DNA of 64,000 nt from Sphingomonas_E sp042693015 (GCF_042693015.1 NZ_CP170544.1:1798001-1862000); one strand, 5' to 3'. Positions 25,050-34,075 are shown, counted from the stretch's first letter. Program-made: numbers and translations. The notes: generated by a model from the letters alone, not told the origin.

Positions 25050-25841
25050 ATGATCGATCCCACAGCCCCGCTCCCGCCCTTCCCCGACCGGCTCGCCGGC
25101 CGCATCGCGCTCGTCACCGGTGGCGCCTCCGGCCTCGGCGCCGCGATCGCCAGTCGTCTCGATGCCGAAGGCGCGAAAGTGATCGTTGCCGACATCGACG
25201 GCGACGGCGCACGCCACCATGCCGCAACACTCTCCCAATGCGACCATGCGATCATGCTCGATGTGACGCAGCCCGATCAGTGGCAGGCGGCGATCGGCCA
25301 GGTGGAGCAACGCCATGGGCGGCTCGACATTCTCGTCAACAATGCCGGCATCACCACGATGGGGTCGATCGAGACGCTGGATTATGCCGCGCTCCGTCAT
25401 GAACTCGACGTCGATGTCGGCGGCGTCTTCCTCGGCTGCCAGACGGCCATTCCGTTGATGAAACGGACTGGCGGTTCGATCATCAACATGGCGTCCGGTT
25501 CGGGCTTGAAGGCGAGCGCCAATCTGGTCGGCTACAACGCAGCGAAGGCCGCGGTGACGCTGATGAGCAAGTCGATCGCGCTCCATTGTGCGCAGGAGAA
25601 ATATGGCATCCGCGTCAACAGCGTGCATCCCGGCGCAATCCGCACCCCCATTCTCGATAAGGTGCTGGCGCAGGTCGACGATCCCGAAGCGACGCTGGCC
25701 GGTTTCCTCTCCGTCCACCCGATCGGCTATCTCGGCCATCCCGACGATATCGCTGCGATCGTCGCCTGGCTGGCTTCGGACGAAAGCCGCTTCGCGACCG
25801 GCGCAGCATTCAGCGTCGATGGCGGGATGACGGCGCTCTGA
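25050..25841 (+). CDS. Short-chain dehydrogenase/reductase
   Basis: This is a 263-residue classical SDR. The cofactor loop is LVTGGASGLGAAIASRL, followed by VADID (NAD-type), LVNNAGI, catalytic Ser in NMASGSGLKAS and Tyr/Lys in YNAAKAA. It ends with GAAFSVDGGMTAL. Upstream GTG 25014 is in frame, but neither start has a strong ribosome site; ATG 25050 is taken as the more conservative start. It diverges from the phosphotransferase/acyl-CoA dehydrogenase operon, and may supply the dehydrogenase step LvaD performs in the levulinate pathway. That link is inference. Confidence 0.85.
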   Translation: MIDPTAPLPPFPDRLAGRIALVTGGASGLGAAIASRLDAEGAKVIVADIDGDGARHHAATLSQCDHAIMLDVTQPDQWQAAIGQVEQRHGRLDILVNNAGITTMGSIETLDYAALRHELDVDVGGVFLGCQTAIPLMKRTGGSIINMASGSGLKASANLVGYNAAKAAVTLMSKSIALHCAQEKYGIRVNSVHPGAIRTPILDKVLAQVDDPEATLAGFLSVHPIGYLGHPDDIAAIVAWLASDESRFATGAAFSVDGGMTAL

Positions 25842-25928
25842 CACGCCGTTGCGGAAATGTATCAATCCGCATCAAACATTCCCGACCTACGTAAAGTCGC
25901 AGTTAGTCCTCTCGCTTTGTTTCTGCAT

Positions 25929-25949
25929 CTATTGTCCCCGCAACAATAG
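25929..25949. promoter_or_regulatory. Inverted repeat upstream of TonB receptor gene
   Basis: CTATTGT (25929-25935) and ACAATAG (25943-25949) are perfect complements around a 7-base spacer, 49 bases before the receptor start. Position and size fit an operator. A TACGTAAAGT element (25888-25897) lies just upstream and recurs at 32985-32994. Confidence 0.35.
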
Positions 25950-25997
25950 GACCCGGCCGCGCGACGGCAGATCGGGCCGCAACATGAGGGGATTGTC

Positions 25998-28250
25998 GTG
26001 GGGGCAGATCAAACTCGCCGTCCTGTTATTCTGGCACTGGGCGCCGCACTGGCGTGGCAAACACCGGCCTTCGCGCAGGAACAGGCTCCGGCCGCCGAAC
26101 AGGCAGCCACCACCGATAGCGGCATCCAGGACATCATCGTCACGGCCCGCCGCCGCAACGAGTCGATCCAGACGACACCGATCGCCGTCACCGCGATCCA
26201 GCCGTCACAGCTCGAAGCAGCGGCCGCGCTCAACATCGGCGATCTGCAGGGCGCCGCACCGAACGTCCTGATCACGGTGCAGGCCACGGGCGCCGCGACC
26301 GCCAACATCTCGATCCGCGGCATCGCCTTCGCGGATGTGGAAAAGTCGTTCGACCCGGCGGTCGGCATCAATGTCGATGGCGTCTATATCGGCACGTCGA
26401 CCGGCCAGTTCCTGGATTTCTTCGATATCGATTCGATCGAAATCCTGCGTGGTCCGCAGGGCACCTTGTTCGGCCGCAACACCATTTCGGGCGTGATCAA
26501 CGTCCGCCGCACCCGGCCGACTGGCGAGCTGGGCGGAAAGTTCGAAGCGAGCTTCGCCAAATATGATCAGTTCGCCGCCCGCGCGGTGGTGAACGTGCCG
26601 ATCATCAAAGACGTTCTGGCCGCCAAATTCTTCGAATTCCACACCGATGGATCGGGCTATTACAAGGAAGTCGGCACCGGCAAGCTGCGTGGCGGATCGA
26701 ATAACGAGAATTTCGGCGCGTCCTTCCTGCTGACTCCTTCGGACAATTTCGATGCCCTGCTGACGCTCGAAAAGCAGATCCAGGATTTCGATCCGGTCCA
26801 GGGGCCGCTCAGCCAGTCGGGCGACGTCTTCTGCCCCTTCCTTCCAGTCTGTGGCGGCAACAACACGACCGACATCTACAATGTGTTCCCGGCGCCGGGC
26901 GGCTATGGCAGCTACAAGGCGCCCGCCGCGACGCTGGAAATGAACTTTGATGCCGGCGCGGTGAAGCTGACGTCGGTGACCAGCTATCGCGAATCCAAGG
27001 AAGACCAGCTTCAGGATTTCGCGACCAACGGCCTCTACAACGCCCGCCGCCGGCAGAAATATCACCAGTTCAGCCAGGAACTGCGCGGCGCCGGCAAGAT
27101 CGGCGATTCCTTCGATTATGTCGCCGGCCTCTATTATTTCGACAGCAAATACCGGCTGGTGCAGGACACGCTCGTGTTCGGCCAGGCATCGACGCAGGAC
27201 ACGACCGGCAAATCGGAAAGCTATGCCGCCTTCGCCGATTTCAACTGGGAGATCTTCGATCGCGTACGCCTGTCCGGCGGTGGCCGCTGGACCCACGACA
27301 AGAAGGAAAACATCAATCCGCTGCTCGCACCGGGCGGCGTTTCGGCATCGGAAAGCTGGAGCAAGTTCACGCCGAAGATCGGCCTCGACTATCGGCCGAC
27401 CGACGAGCTGATGGTCTATGCCTCCTGGTCGCGCGGTTATCGTTCGGGCGGTTTCAACGGCCGCGGGCAGACGATCGGATCGGCGACGACGCCTTATGAT
27501 CCCGAAACCGTCGATGCCTATGAAGTCGGCCTGAAGAGCGAGTTCTGGGACCGCCGTGTCTCTCTGAACGTCGCGGCATTCTATACAGATTACAAGGACA
27601 TCCAGCAGTCCTCCACGGTGCCGCTGACGGTGCCGCCGTTCAACGAGACGATCGTCACCAATGCCGCGGGCGCCAAGATCAAGGGTATCGAGGCGGATCT
27701 GACGGTGAAGCCGGCCGATGGCCTCATCCTCCGCAGTTCGCTGGGCTACACGGACTCCAAGTTCGAGGATTTCATCATCGGCCAGCTTGCCGGCGGCGTG
27801 CTGCGCAACTTCGACTTCTCCGATGTCGACCTGATCTACGCGCCGAAGATCACCTTCGCGGTCAGCGGCGAATATACGCTGCCGGTGACGATGGGTGACG
27901 TGGATGGCGATATCAAATTGAACGCCAGCTACCGCTATCTGTCGCGCTACGACCAGCAGATCGCGGCCGACGCCAACACGCCGCTGACCGGGCCCGATCC
28001 GATCGTGGTCGAGCGCAACGATCCGCGCCTGCGTTCGGACGAGCAGAACCTGCTCGACGCCAGCGTTTCCTTCATCTGGGACATGAATGCCTCGGGCGCG
28101 AAGGCGCGGGCCACGGTGTTCGCCCGCAACCTGCTCGATGATCGCGGCACGCAGACGGCCTTCACCGTCTCGGCCTTCCCGATCCTGTGGAGCTTCGCCG
28201 CCGCCCGCGAACCGCGGACCTACGGCGTGCAGCTAGGGTTCGAATTCTAA
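25998..28250 (+). CDS. TonB-dependent outer-membrane receptor
   Basis: This is a 750-residue receptor. The signal peptide ends near AFAQE. The TonB-box-like DIIVTARRR is followed by the plug domain with ISIRGIAF, VDGVYIG, VEIL-type ILRGPQGTLFGRNTISG and INVR. The 22-strand barrel ends with GVQLGFEF. GTG 25998 is supported by GAGGGG eight bases earlier. Sphingomonads use such receptors to import large or hydrophobic compounds through the outer membrane with TonB energy. Its place among acyl-CoA and oxidoreductase genes suggests uptake of the pathway substrate. Confidence 0.93.
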   Translation: MGADQTRRPVILALGAALAWQTPAFAQEQAPAAEQAATTDSGIQDIIVTARRRNESIQTTPIAVTAIQPSQLEAAAALNIGDLQGAAPNVLITVQATGAATANISIRGIAFADVEKSFDPAVGINVDGVYIGTSTGQFLDFFDIDSIEILRGPQGTLFGRNTISGVINVRRTRPTGELGGKFEASFAKYDQFAARAVVNVPIIKDVLAAKFFEFHTDGSGYYKEVGTGKLRGGSNNENFGASFLLTPSDNFDALLTLEKQIQDFDPVQGPLSQSGDVFCPFLPVCGGNNTTDIYNVFPAPGGYGSYKAPAATLEMNFDAGAVKLTSVTSYRESKEDQLQDFATNGLYNARRRQKYHQFSQELRGAGKIGDSFDYVAGLYYFDSKYRLVQDTLVFGQASTQDTTGKSESYAAFADFNWEIFDRVRLSGGGRWTHDKKENINPLLAPGGVSASESWSKFTPKIGLDYRPTDELMVYASWSRGYRSGGFNGRGQTIGSATTPYDPETVDAYEVGLKSEFWDRRVSLNVAAFYTDYKDIQQSSTVPLTVPPFNETIVTNAAGAKIKGIEADLTVKPADGLILRSSLGYTDSKFEDFIIGQLAGGVLRNFDFSDVDLIYAPKITFAVSGEYTLPVTMGDVDGDIKLNASYRYLSRYDQQIAADANTPLTGPDPIVVERNDPRLRSDEQNLLDASVSFIWDMNASGAKARATVFARNLLDDRGTQTAFTVSAFPILWSFAAAREPRTYGVQLGFEF

Positions 28251-28286
28251 ACGACGAGGGACATCCCTTTCCTCCCTCTCCGCACC

Positions 28287-28318
28287 TGGCGGCCGGCACC
28301 CCGGCCGCCAATTTTTTT
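28287..28318 (+). terminator. Rho-independent terminator of the TonB receptor gene
   Basis: GGCGGCCGG (28288-28296) pairs perfectly with CCGGCCGCC (28301-28309) around a 4-base loop, followed by a run of T at 28312-28318. It starts 36 bases after the stop codon. Confidence 0.85.
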
Positions 28319-28707
28319 GTCGGCATAAGCTAGACCGTGTGGATGATCACGCCCTCCGGCGGGATCAAAACCCTTTCCTACGCGGTGCCCTTCATGTTCT
28401 ACACTGTCGGATGATCCACTATCCCATCTGCCGGGAAGCATGCCCGCCCTGCCGCCTAGCTGGCGCGTGGATGATGCATAAGTGACGCGCATCAGGTGCG
28501 TGCCTGGTGCGGACCTGTCGCGCCCCCGTCGCTTAGGTGTCGCGTCGCTGTCGCTTTGCTGTCGCTTCAACGGCGCTTCAACGGCGCTTCCAGGCCCGAA
28601 ACGCGAAAAACCGCATAGAGACCTCAACTTCCTCAACTTGCGCGGGGATGACGAAAGAAAATTGCGCCGCTATCCATCGGACAGGTCTCCAAAAAGAAAG
28701 CCCAGCC
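28319..28707. other. Intergenic stretch without a recognised gene
   Basis: About 390 bases separate the terminator and the gamma-glutamyltransferase start. Small frames on both strands look like noise. Near 28515-28595 there are irregular short repeats of GTCGCT and CAACGGCGCTT. The promoter of the downstream gene must lie here, but I cannot place it. Confidence 0.5.
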
Positions 28708-30516
28708 ATGCGCCGTCGCACCTTCCTCGCCGCCCTTCCCGCCGCAGCTGCGGCCCCTGCGATCCTGCGGGCACAAGCCCCTGCTCCGGCCCCGGTGTGG
28801 ACGCCCGGCGATGTCCGCTTCGATCGGCCCGACGTGCGCGGCGGCGATCGGCCAGTGGGCGCGAGCTTTGCGTCGCGATCCGCGGTCTACGGGCTTTCGG
28901 GCGCGGCCGGATCGGCCCAGCCGCTGGCGACGCAAGCGGGCATCGAGATATTGAAGAAAGGCGGATCGGCGGTCGACGCCGCGATCGCGATCAATGCCTG
29001 CCTCGGCTTTCTGGAGCCCACCGCCTGCGGCATCGGCGGCGATCTCTATGCGCTGCTGTGGGACCCGAAGAAGGGCAAGGTCGATGCGCTGGCAAGTTCC
29101 GGCCGATCCCCCAAGGGGCTGAGCTTCGAAACCGCGCAATCGCGGACGAAGAATGGCGTGCTGCCGGCCTATGGCGCGGTCTCGGTATCGGTGCCGGGCA
29201 CGGTCGCCGGCTGGTGGGCGCTCCACCAGCGTCACGGCAAGCTCAAATGGGCTGAACTGTTCGAACCCGCGATCGCGATGGCCGAAGGCGGCGTGCCCGT
29301 CGCCCCGATCATCGCCCATTATATCGGCCGCGCCATGGCGAACTTCGCCAAGCCCGGCATGGGCATCGAGGAGACGGAAAATGCCCGCAAGGTTTGGGCG
29401 CCCGGCGGCGTGGTGCCGCAGGCCGGCGATCCGTTCCGCAATCCCGATCTCGCGCGGACCTATCGCCTGATCGCCGCCGGCGGCCGCGATGCTTATTACA
29501 ACGGCCCGATCGCCGACACGATCGAGCGCTATTTCAAGCGGATCGGCGGCTGGATGACCCGCGCGGACCTCGCCGCCCATCAGGCCGAGTGGATCGAACC
29601 GCTGCAGACCACCTATCGCGGCGTGGGTGTGCAGGCGATCGGCGCCAACACGCAAGGTCTGGCGACGCTCCAGATGCTCAACATCCTCGAGCATTTCGAC
29701 CTGAAGGGCGCCGGCTTCCAGTCGCCGCTGTCGATCCACCTGCAGGCCGAGGCCAAGCGCCTCGCTTATGAGGATCGCGCCCGCTATTACGCCGATCCGC
29801 AGTTCGCCAAGGTGCCGTTCGAATGGCTGGGCTCCAAGGAATATGCCGCGGAGCGCGCCAAGCTGATCCGTACCGATCGGCTGATGTCCGACGTGAAGCC
29901 CGGCCAGGCGCCGTCGCGCGGCGATACCACCTATTTCACCTGCGCCGACAAGGATGGGATGATGGTGTCGCTGATCCAGTCCAATTTCCGCGGCATGGGA
30001 TCGGGCCTCGTCGCCGACGGACTCGGCTTCATGTTCCAGGACCGCGGCCAGCTCTTCTCCTTCCAGCCGAACCACCCGAACATCTATGCCCCGGGCAAGC
30101 GCCCCTTCCAGACGATCATCCCCGGCTTCGCCACGAAGGACGGCAAGCCGTGGCTCAGCTTCGGCGTGATGGGCGGCGACATGCAGCCGCAGGGGCAGAC
30201 GCAGATCATCGTCAACCGCACCGATTACGGCCTCGACGCGCAGGCCGCCGGGGACAGCCCCCGCTGGCACCATGAAGGCTCATCCGAAAGCATGGGCGAG
30301 GATTCGGGCGACGAAGGCCCCAACGGCACGCTGCGGCTGGAAAGCGGCGTGCCAGCCGCCACCCGCCAGGCGCTGGCCGATATGGGCTGGAAGATCGGCG
30401 CGTCGGACGGCGGCTTCGGCCGCTACCAGTGCGTCGAACGGATCGAGCGCAATGGCGAGCGCGTCTACGCCGCCGCGAGCGAGATGCGCGCGGACGGCGC
30501 GGCGTTGGCTTACTGA
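28708..30516 (+). CDS. Gamma-glutamyltransferase, Tat-exported
   Basis: This is a 602-residue enzyme of the gamma-glutamyltranspeptidase family, made as a precursor that cuts itself into two subunits. The N-terminus RRRTFLAALP is a twin-arginine signal, so it is exported folded. Family features include GGSAVDAAIAINACLGFLEP, GIGGDLYAL, the self-processing Thr in GDTTYFTCADKDG, and MGGDMQPQGQTQIIVN. It may hydrolyse glutathione or gamma-glutamyl amides in the periplasm. ATG 28708 is chosen at the signal; the open frame extends to 28537 without signal character. Confidence 0.9.
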   Translation: MRRRTFLAALPAAAAAPAILRAQAPAPAPVWTPGDVRFDRPDVRGGDRPVGASFASRSAVYGLSGAAGSAQPLATQAGIEILKKGGSAVDAAIAINACLGFLEPTACGIGGDLYALLWDPKKGKVDALASSGRSPKGLSFETAQSRTKNGVLPAYGAVSVSVPGTVAGWWALHQRHGKLKWAELFEPAIAMAEGGVPVAPIIAHYIGRAMANFAKPGMGIEETENARKVWAPGGVVPQAGDPFRNPDLARTYRLIAAGGRDAYYNGPIADTIERYFKRIGGWMTRADLAAHQAEWIEPLQTTYRGVGVQAIGANTQGLATLQMLNILEHFDLKGAGFQSPLSIHLQAEAKRLAYEDRARYYADPQFAKVPFEWLGSKEYAAERAKLIRTDRLMSDVKPGQAPSRGDTTYFTCADKDGMMVSLIQSNFRGMGSGLVADGLGFMFQDRGQLFSFQPNHPNIYAPGKRPFQTIIPGFATKDGKPWLSFGVMGGDMQPQGQTQIIVNRTDYGLDAQAAGDSPRWHHEGSSESMGEDSGDEGPNGTLRLESGVPAATRQALADMGWKIGASDGGFGRYQCVERIERNGERVYAAASEMRADGAALAY

Positions 30517-30524
30517 ACCGTAAC

Positions 30525-30606
30525 TGTCATCCCAGCGAAGGCTGGGATCTCTTTGCCTTCATCCAACGACGAAGAAGAGAGATCCCGGCCTGCGCCGGGA
30601 GGACGA
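30525..30606. repeat. Dispersed intergenic palindrome, copy 3
   Basis: The arm GTCATCCCAGCGAAGGCTGG (from 30526) and its imperfect inverse (30577-30606) flank a short spacer between convergent genes. It is of the same family as copies 1 and 2, and may serve as a bidirectional terminator. Confidence 0.8.
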
Positions 30607-30614
30607 AAAGGGAA

Positions 30615-31751
30615 TCAATAACCGTTGAGCCGCGCCACGCGGTCAGCGTGGAAGCCCGCGTCGCCGAAAAACTCTTCCAGCACGCGGTGGCGCTTCATGT
30701 AGAGGCCGATGTCATATTCGTCGGTCATGCCGATGCCGCCATGCATCTGGATGCCCTCCTGCACGGCGAGCGCCGCGGCGCGGCCGGTCTTGGCTTTGGC
30801 GACCGCAACCATCAGCTCGGCGCTCGGATCGCCCGCATCGAGCAGTTGCTGCGCCTTGAGCACCGAGGCGCGGGCAATTTCCAGCTCCGAATAGAGTTGC
30901 GCCGCCCGATGCTGGAGCGCCTGGAATTCGCCAATCAGCCGGCCGAACTGCTTGCGCTGGCGCAAATAGTCCATAGTCATGTCCATCGCCGCGCCCGCGA
31001 CGCCCAGCATCTCCGCCGCCGCACCGGCGCGACCGGCATCGAGGATGCGAGAAAGCGGCGCCCAGCCGCCATCGACTTCCCCGATCACCGCCCCGGCATC
31101 GACCGCAACCCCGTCAAAATCGAGGCGGGCTGCGATCGAACTATCGGCCAGGCGCACCGGTTCTGCGGACAGGCCGGCCGCGCCCTTCTCGACCGCGAAC
31201 AGCGTGATGCCGCGTTCTTCACCAGCCTCGCCCGAGGTCCGCGCGGCGACGATCAGCAGATCGGCCAAATGGCCCTGGACCACGAACTGTTTGGTACCGG
31301 TCAGGCGGAAGCCGTTGCCCGACCGCTCAGCCTTGAGCGCGGTCGCCGCCGGGCGGTGCTTGCGGCCCTCGTCGATCGCGATCGCCGCGACCGTCTCGCC
31401 GGCGAGGATGCCCGGCAGGAAGCGGCCGCGCAGTTCCGGATCCGCCGCCTTCAGCGCCGTCACTGCGGCCACCGCGGTCGCCAGGAAAGGCGACGGCGAC
31501 AGGTTGCGGCCAACCTCCTCCAGCACGATGCCGGCCTCGACATGGCCGAGGCCGGTGCCGCCTTCGGCTTCGGGAGCGAGAACGCCCGTCAGGCCCATTT
31601 CTGCAAACTGCTTCCAGAGATCGCGGGAAAAGCCGGTCGGATCATTGCTGTCGCGCAAGCCGCGGAGATGCTTGACCGGCGCCTGCTCGGCAAGGAACGG
31701 CCCCGCCATATCCTTGAGCATCGCCTGGTCTTCGGTGTGAAACAACGGCAT
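30615..31751 (-). CDS. Acyl-CoA dehydrogenase, second of an adjacent pair
   Basis: This is a 378-residue acyl-CoA dehydrogenase. The C-terminal flavin-contact region is QEGIQMHGGIGMTDEYDIGL, and the substrate-binding middle domain shows NGFRLTGTKQFVVQG. It begins 4 bases after the stop of the other acyl-CoA dehydrogenase. In steroid and cholesterol degraders such side-by-side genes often encode the two halves of a heterotetramer, and that is possible here. The catalytic Glu position was not assigned with certainty. Confidence 0.87.
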   Translation of the reverse strand: MPLFHTEDQAMLKDMAGPFLAEQAPVKHLRGLRDSNDPTGFSRDLWKQFAEMGLTGVLAPEAEGGTGLGHVEAGIVLEEVGRNLSPSPFLATAVAAVTALKAADPELRGRFLPGILAGETVAAIAIDEGRKHRPAATALKAERSGNGFRLTGTKQFVVQGHLADLLIVAARTSGEAGEERGITLFAVEKGAAGLSAEPVRLADSSIAARLDFDGVAVDAGAVIGEVDGGWAPLSRILDAGRAGAAAEMLGVAGAAMDMTMDYLRQRKQFGRLIGEFQALQHRAAQLYSELEIARASVLKAQQLLDAGDPSAELMVAVAKAKTGRAAALAVQEGIQMHGGIGMTDEYDIGLYMKRHRVLEEFFGDAGFHADRVARLNGY

Positions 31752-31755
31752 CGGA

Positions 31756-32922
31756 TCAAGCTCCCGGCAGGGTCAGAATGTGCTTGGCGATGATGCCGAG
31801 CTGGACTTCGCTGGTGCCACCTTCGATCGAGTTGGCCTTGGTCCGCAGCCATTCCCGCGGCAACGCGCCCTCGTTCGAACGCGCGCTTTCCCATTCGAGC
31901 GCGTCCGAGCCACCGGCCGCCATTTCCAGCTCCAGCTTGCGCTTGTTGAGCTCGGTGCCGGCATATTTCATCATCGACGGCTGAGCCGGATGCGCGCGGC
32001 CATGCTTCAACTCGTCGAGAAACTTCTCCGACATGGCACGGAAGGCGAGCGCATCGATGTCGTGGACCGCGACTTCCGCCCGCAACACCGGATCGTCGAA
32101 CGCGCCATGATCGGCTGCGAGCTGGCGGCCGAGCGAGGGATCGCCGGTGCCGAAGCCCATCGAGCTAATCATCTCCCGCTCATGCCCGAGGAGATATTTG
32201 GCGACGGTCCAGCCCTGGTTGATGGCGCCGACGATCTGTTCCTTCGGAACGCTCACATCGTCGAAGAAGGTTTCGCAGAAGGGCGAGTAACCGGAGATCA
32301 GCAGGATCGGCTTGGTCGATACGCCCGGCGAGACCATGTCGAACAGCAGGAAGCTGATGCCCCCCTGCTTCTGCGTCGGATCGGTTCGGACAAGGCAGAA
32401 AATCCAGTCCGCCTTGTCGGCATAGGAGGTCCAGATCTTCTGGCCGTTGACCAGCCAATGATCGCCCTTGTCCTCCGCGCGGGTCTGCAGCCCGGCAAGG
32501 TCGGAACCCGCGCCCGGCTCCGAATAACCCTGGCACCAGCGGATCTTCCCTTGCGCGATCTGCGGCAGATAATGCCGCTTCTGCTCCTCGGTGCCGAACT
32601 TCAGGAGCGCGGGGCCAAGCATCCAGATGCCGAAGCTGTGGAGCGGGCTGCGGCAGCCGAGTGCCGCCATTTCCTGTCGCAATATCTTGGCCTGCTCGGG
32701 CGAAAGGCCGCCACCACCATAGTCCTTCGGCCAATCAGGGACCGTCCAGCCGCGCGCGGCCATCGCGTCGAACCACTGCTTCTGCTCGGGGCTGGAAAAG
32801 GTGGCGTTGCGCCCGCCCCAATAAGCATCGTCGAGGCCGGTGATCGGCTGGCGCATCGCCGGAGGGCAGTTCGCCTCCAGCCAGGCACGCGTTTCGGCAC
32901 GGAAGGTCGCGTCGTCGGTCAT
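31756..32922 (-). CDS. Acyl-CoA dehydrogenase, first of an adjacent pair
   Basis: This is a 388-residue acyl-CoA dehydrogenase. Family segments are WCQGYSEPGAGSDLAGLQTR, HWLVNGQKIWTSYADKADW and the closing SIEGGTSEVQLGIIAKHILT. It is first of the two-gene minus-strand operon. ATG 32922 is preferred over 32973 because GGAGAGG precedes it and the family start is TDDATFRAETRAWL. It introduces a double bond beta to the CoA thioester carbonyl. The exact acyl substrate is unknown. Confidence 0.88.
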   Translation of the reverse strand: MTDDATFRAETRAWLEANCPPAMRQPITGLDDAYWGGRNATFSSPEQKQWFDAMAARGWTVPDWPKDYGGGGLSPEQAKILRQEMAALGCRSPLHSFGIWMLGPALLKFGTEEQKRHYLPQIAQGKIRWCQGYSEPGAGSDLAGLQTRAEDKGDHWLVNGQKIWTSYADKADWIFCLVRTDPTQKQGGISFLLFDMVSPGVSTKPILLISGYSPFCETFFDDVSVPKEQIVGAINQGWTVAKYLLGHEREMISSMGFGTGDPSLGRQLAADHGAFDDPVLRAEVAVHDIDALAFRAMSEKFLDELKHGRAHPAQPSMMKYAGTELNKRKLELEMAAGGSDALEWESARSNEGALPREWLRTKANSIEGGTSEVQLGIIAKHILTLPGA

Positions 32923-32976
32923 CAATGTCCTCTCCGGCGGGTTCTGGCCCCGATTCCGCACCAAGACTGCCATCGC

Positions 32977-32994
32977 TTGACGCTTACGTAAAGT
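32977..32994. promoter_or_regulatory. Candidate regulator site between acyl-CoA dehydrogenase and SnoaL genes
   Basis: TTGACGCTTACGTAAAGT contains the palindrome TTACGTAA and two ACG half-sites 6 bases apart. It lies between divergent starts, about 55 bases from 32922. The pattern resembles, from memory, sites of LiuR-type regulators of acyl-CoA catabolism. The last ten bases recur upstream of the TonB receptor gene (25888-25897). Confidence 0.35.
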
Positions 32995-33033
32995 GCAGAT
33001 CGGTTATCGAATTGTGCGCAAGGGAGAGACGCG

Positions 33034-33408
33034 ATGGACAACGAAGCGCTGATGCGGGCCTATTATGCGGCCTATAACAGCGAGGACGAAGCGCAGGTCG
33101 CGGCGCTGCTGGCGGAAGATGTGGTGCTGGTTTCGGCCAATGGTGAGCAGGCCGGCCGTGACGCTTATCTCGCCACCTATCGCTGGATGATCACCACGTT
33201 CGAGGACCGGATGACGCCCGAGCGGATCGCGGCCGACAGCGACGGCGCGACGGTCGACATTCACGATCGGCTGGTGGCGCGAGCGGACGTCGACGATTTC
33301 CTGGGGATGAGCCCGCGCGCCGGCGAGGCGATCGAATTGAGCTTAACGGGCCGCTACACTATCCGCGACGGCCGGATCGCGCGGATCGAGATAGGGCCGC
33401 GGGGGTGA
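33034..33408 (+). CDS. SnoaL-like/NTF2-fold protein
   Basis: This 124-residue NTF2-fold protein starts with ALMRAYYAAYNSEDEAQVAA and has a typical central LLAEDVVLVSANGEQAGRDA. A short GGGAGAG precedes ATG 33034. It diverges from the acyl-CoA dehydrogenase pair, so the genes may share control. Its reaction is unknown; a role as small isomerase or cyclase is possible. Confidence 0.8.
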   Translation: MDNEALMRAYYAAYNSEDEAQVAALLAEDVVLVSANGEQAGRDAYLATYRWMITTFEDRMTPERIAADSDGATVDIHDRLVARADVDDFLGMSPRAGEAIELSLTGRYTIRDGRIARIEIGPRG

Positions 33409-33462
33409 AGGCATTGCTTTTCCTGACCCGGAGATGCGAACCTATGCTCAAGGAGAGCGTGC

Positions 33463-33876
33463 ATGGTCCATTGGCTGATGAAATCCGAGCCGGAATCCTA
33501 TTCCTGGGACGCGCTGGTCCGCGATGGTGGGACGGAGTGGGACGGCGTGCGCAACCCCGCGGCGCGGCTCCACCTGAAGGCAATGCAAGTGGGCGACGAG
33601 GCGTTCTTCTATCATAGCGGCGCGGACAAGGCCTGCGTGGGCGTGATGAAGATTACGCGGACCTGGAAGCCCGACGGGCCGGAGGACAAATGGGCATCGG
33701 TCGCGGTGGCGCCGGTCGCCCCCCTCACCTCGCCCGTGACGCTGGCAACGATCAAGACCGATCCGCGCCTCGCCAAGCTGGAGATGGTCCGCCAGTCGCG
33801 ACTTTCGGTATCCCCGGTCGGCGAAGATGAGTGGAAGGCGATCCTCGATCTGGCGGGTGGTGTCCAGCGCAGTTGA
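33463..33876 (+). CDS. EVE-domain protein
   Basis: This 137-residue protein is almost entirely an EVE domain. It begins with HWLMKSEPESYSWDALVRDG, continues with WDGVRNPAARLHLKAMQVGD and FFYHSGADKACVGVMKI. EVE domains resemble PUA and YTH folds and are thought to bind modified bases in RNA or DNA. AAGGAGAG precedes ATG 33463. It is one of the best-conserved single-gene families here and is probably a housekeeping or nucleic-acid-modification reader. Confidence 0.9.
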   Translation: MVHWLMKSEPESYSWDALVRDGGTEWDGVRNPAARLHLKAMQVGDEAFFYHSGADKACVGVMKITRTWKPDGPEDKWASVAVAPVAPLTSPVTLATIKTDPRLAKLEMVRQSRLSVSPVGEDEWKAILDLAGGVQRS

Positions 33877-34075
33877 GAGAAGGCGCGAGAAGGTCTCCGC
33901 ACCGGGAATCGAACTCCTAGTTGCAGCCGGCCGAATGAATTAGGATGGCCGGAGAAAGCTTGAGTCGCCTGCGCCATTGATCGCAGCGCCTCGTTTCACT
34001 CGCATTGGTTCCGGACGCGGCGGCAGTTGCCCATTGGAACATGCTTGCGCGTTCGCTTCGGAGAGGAGCGTGCGA

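Noticed and set aside
28515..28595. GTCGCT-rich short repeats upstream of gamma-glutamyltransferase
   Set aside because: They are irregular, few and not positioned like operators; slippage of GC-rich sequence is enough to explain them.
28633..30273. 546-codon open frame opposite gamma-glutamyltransferase
   Set aside because: The sense strand carries unmistakable transferase motifs; the antisense frame looks like a GC-driven shadow.
33896..33955. T-arm-like string GGAGTTCGATTCCCGG (on the minus strand) suggesting a tRNA or its integration remnant
   Set aside because: The flanking bases do not pair as a T-stem (three of five pairs fail), and no D-arm, anticodon arm or acceptor can be built around it.
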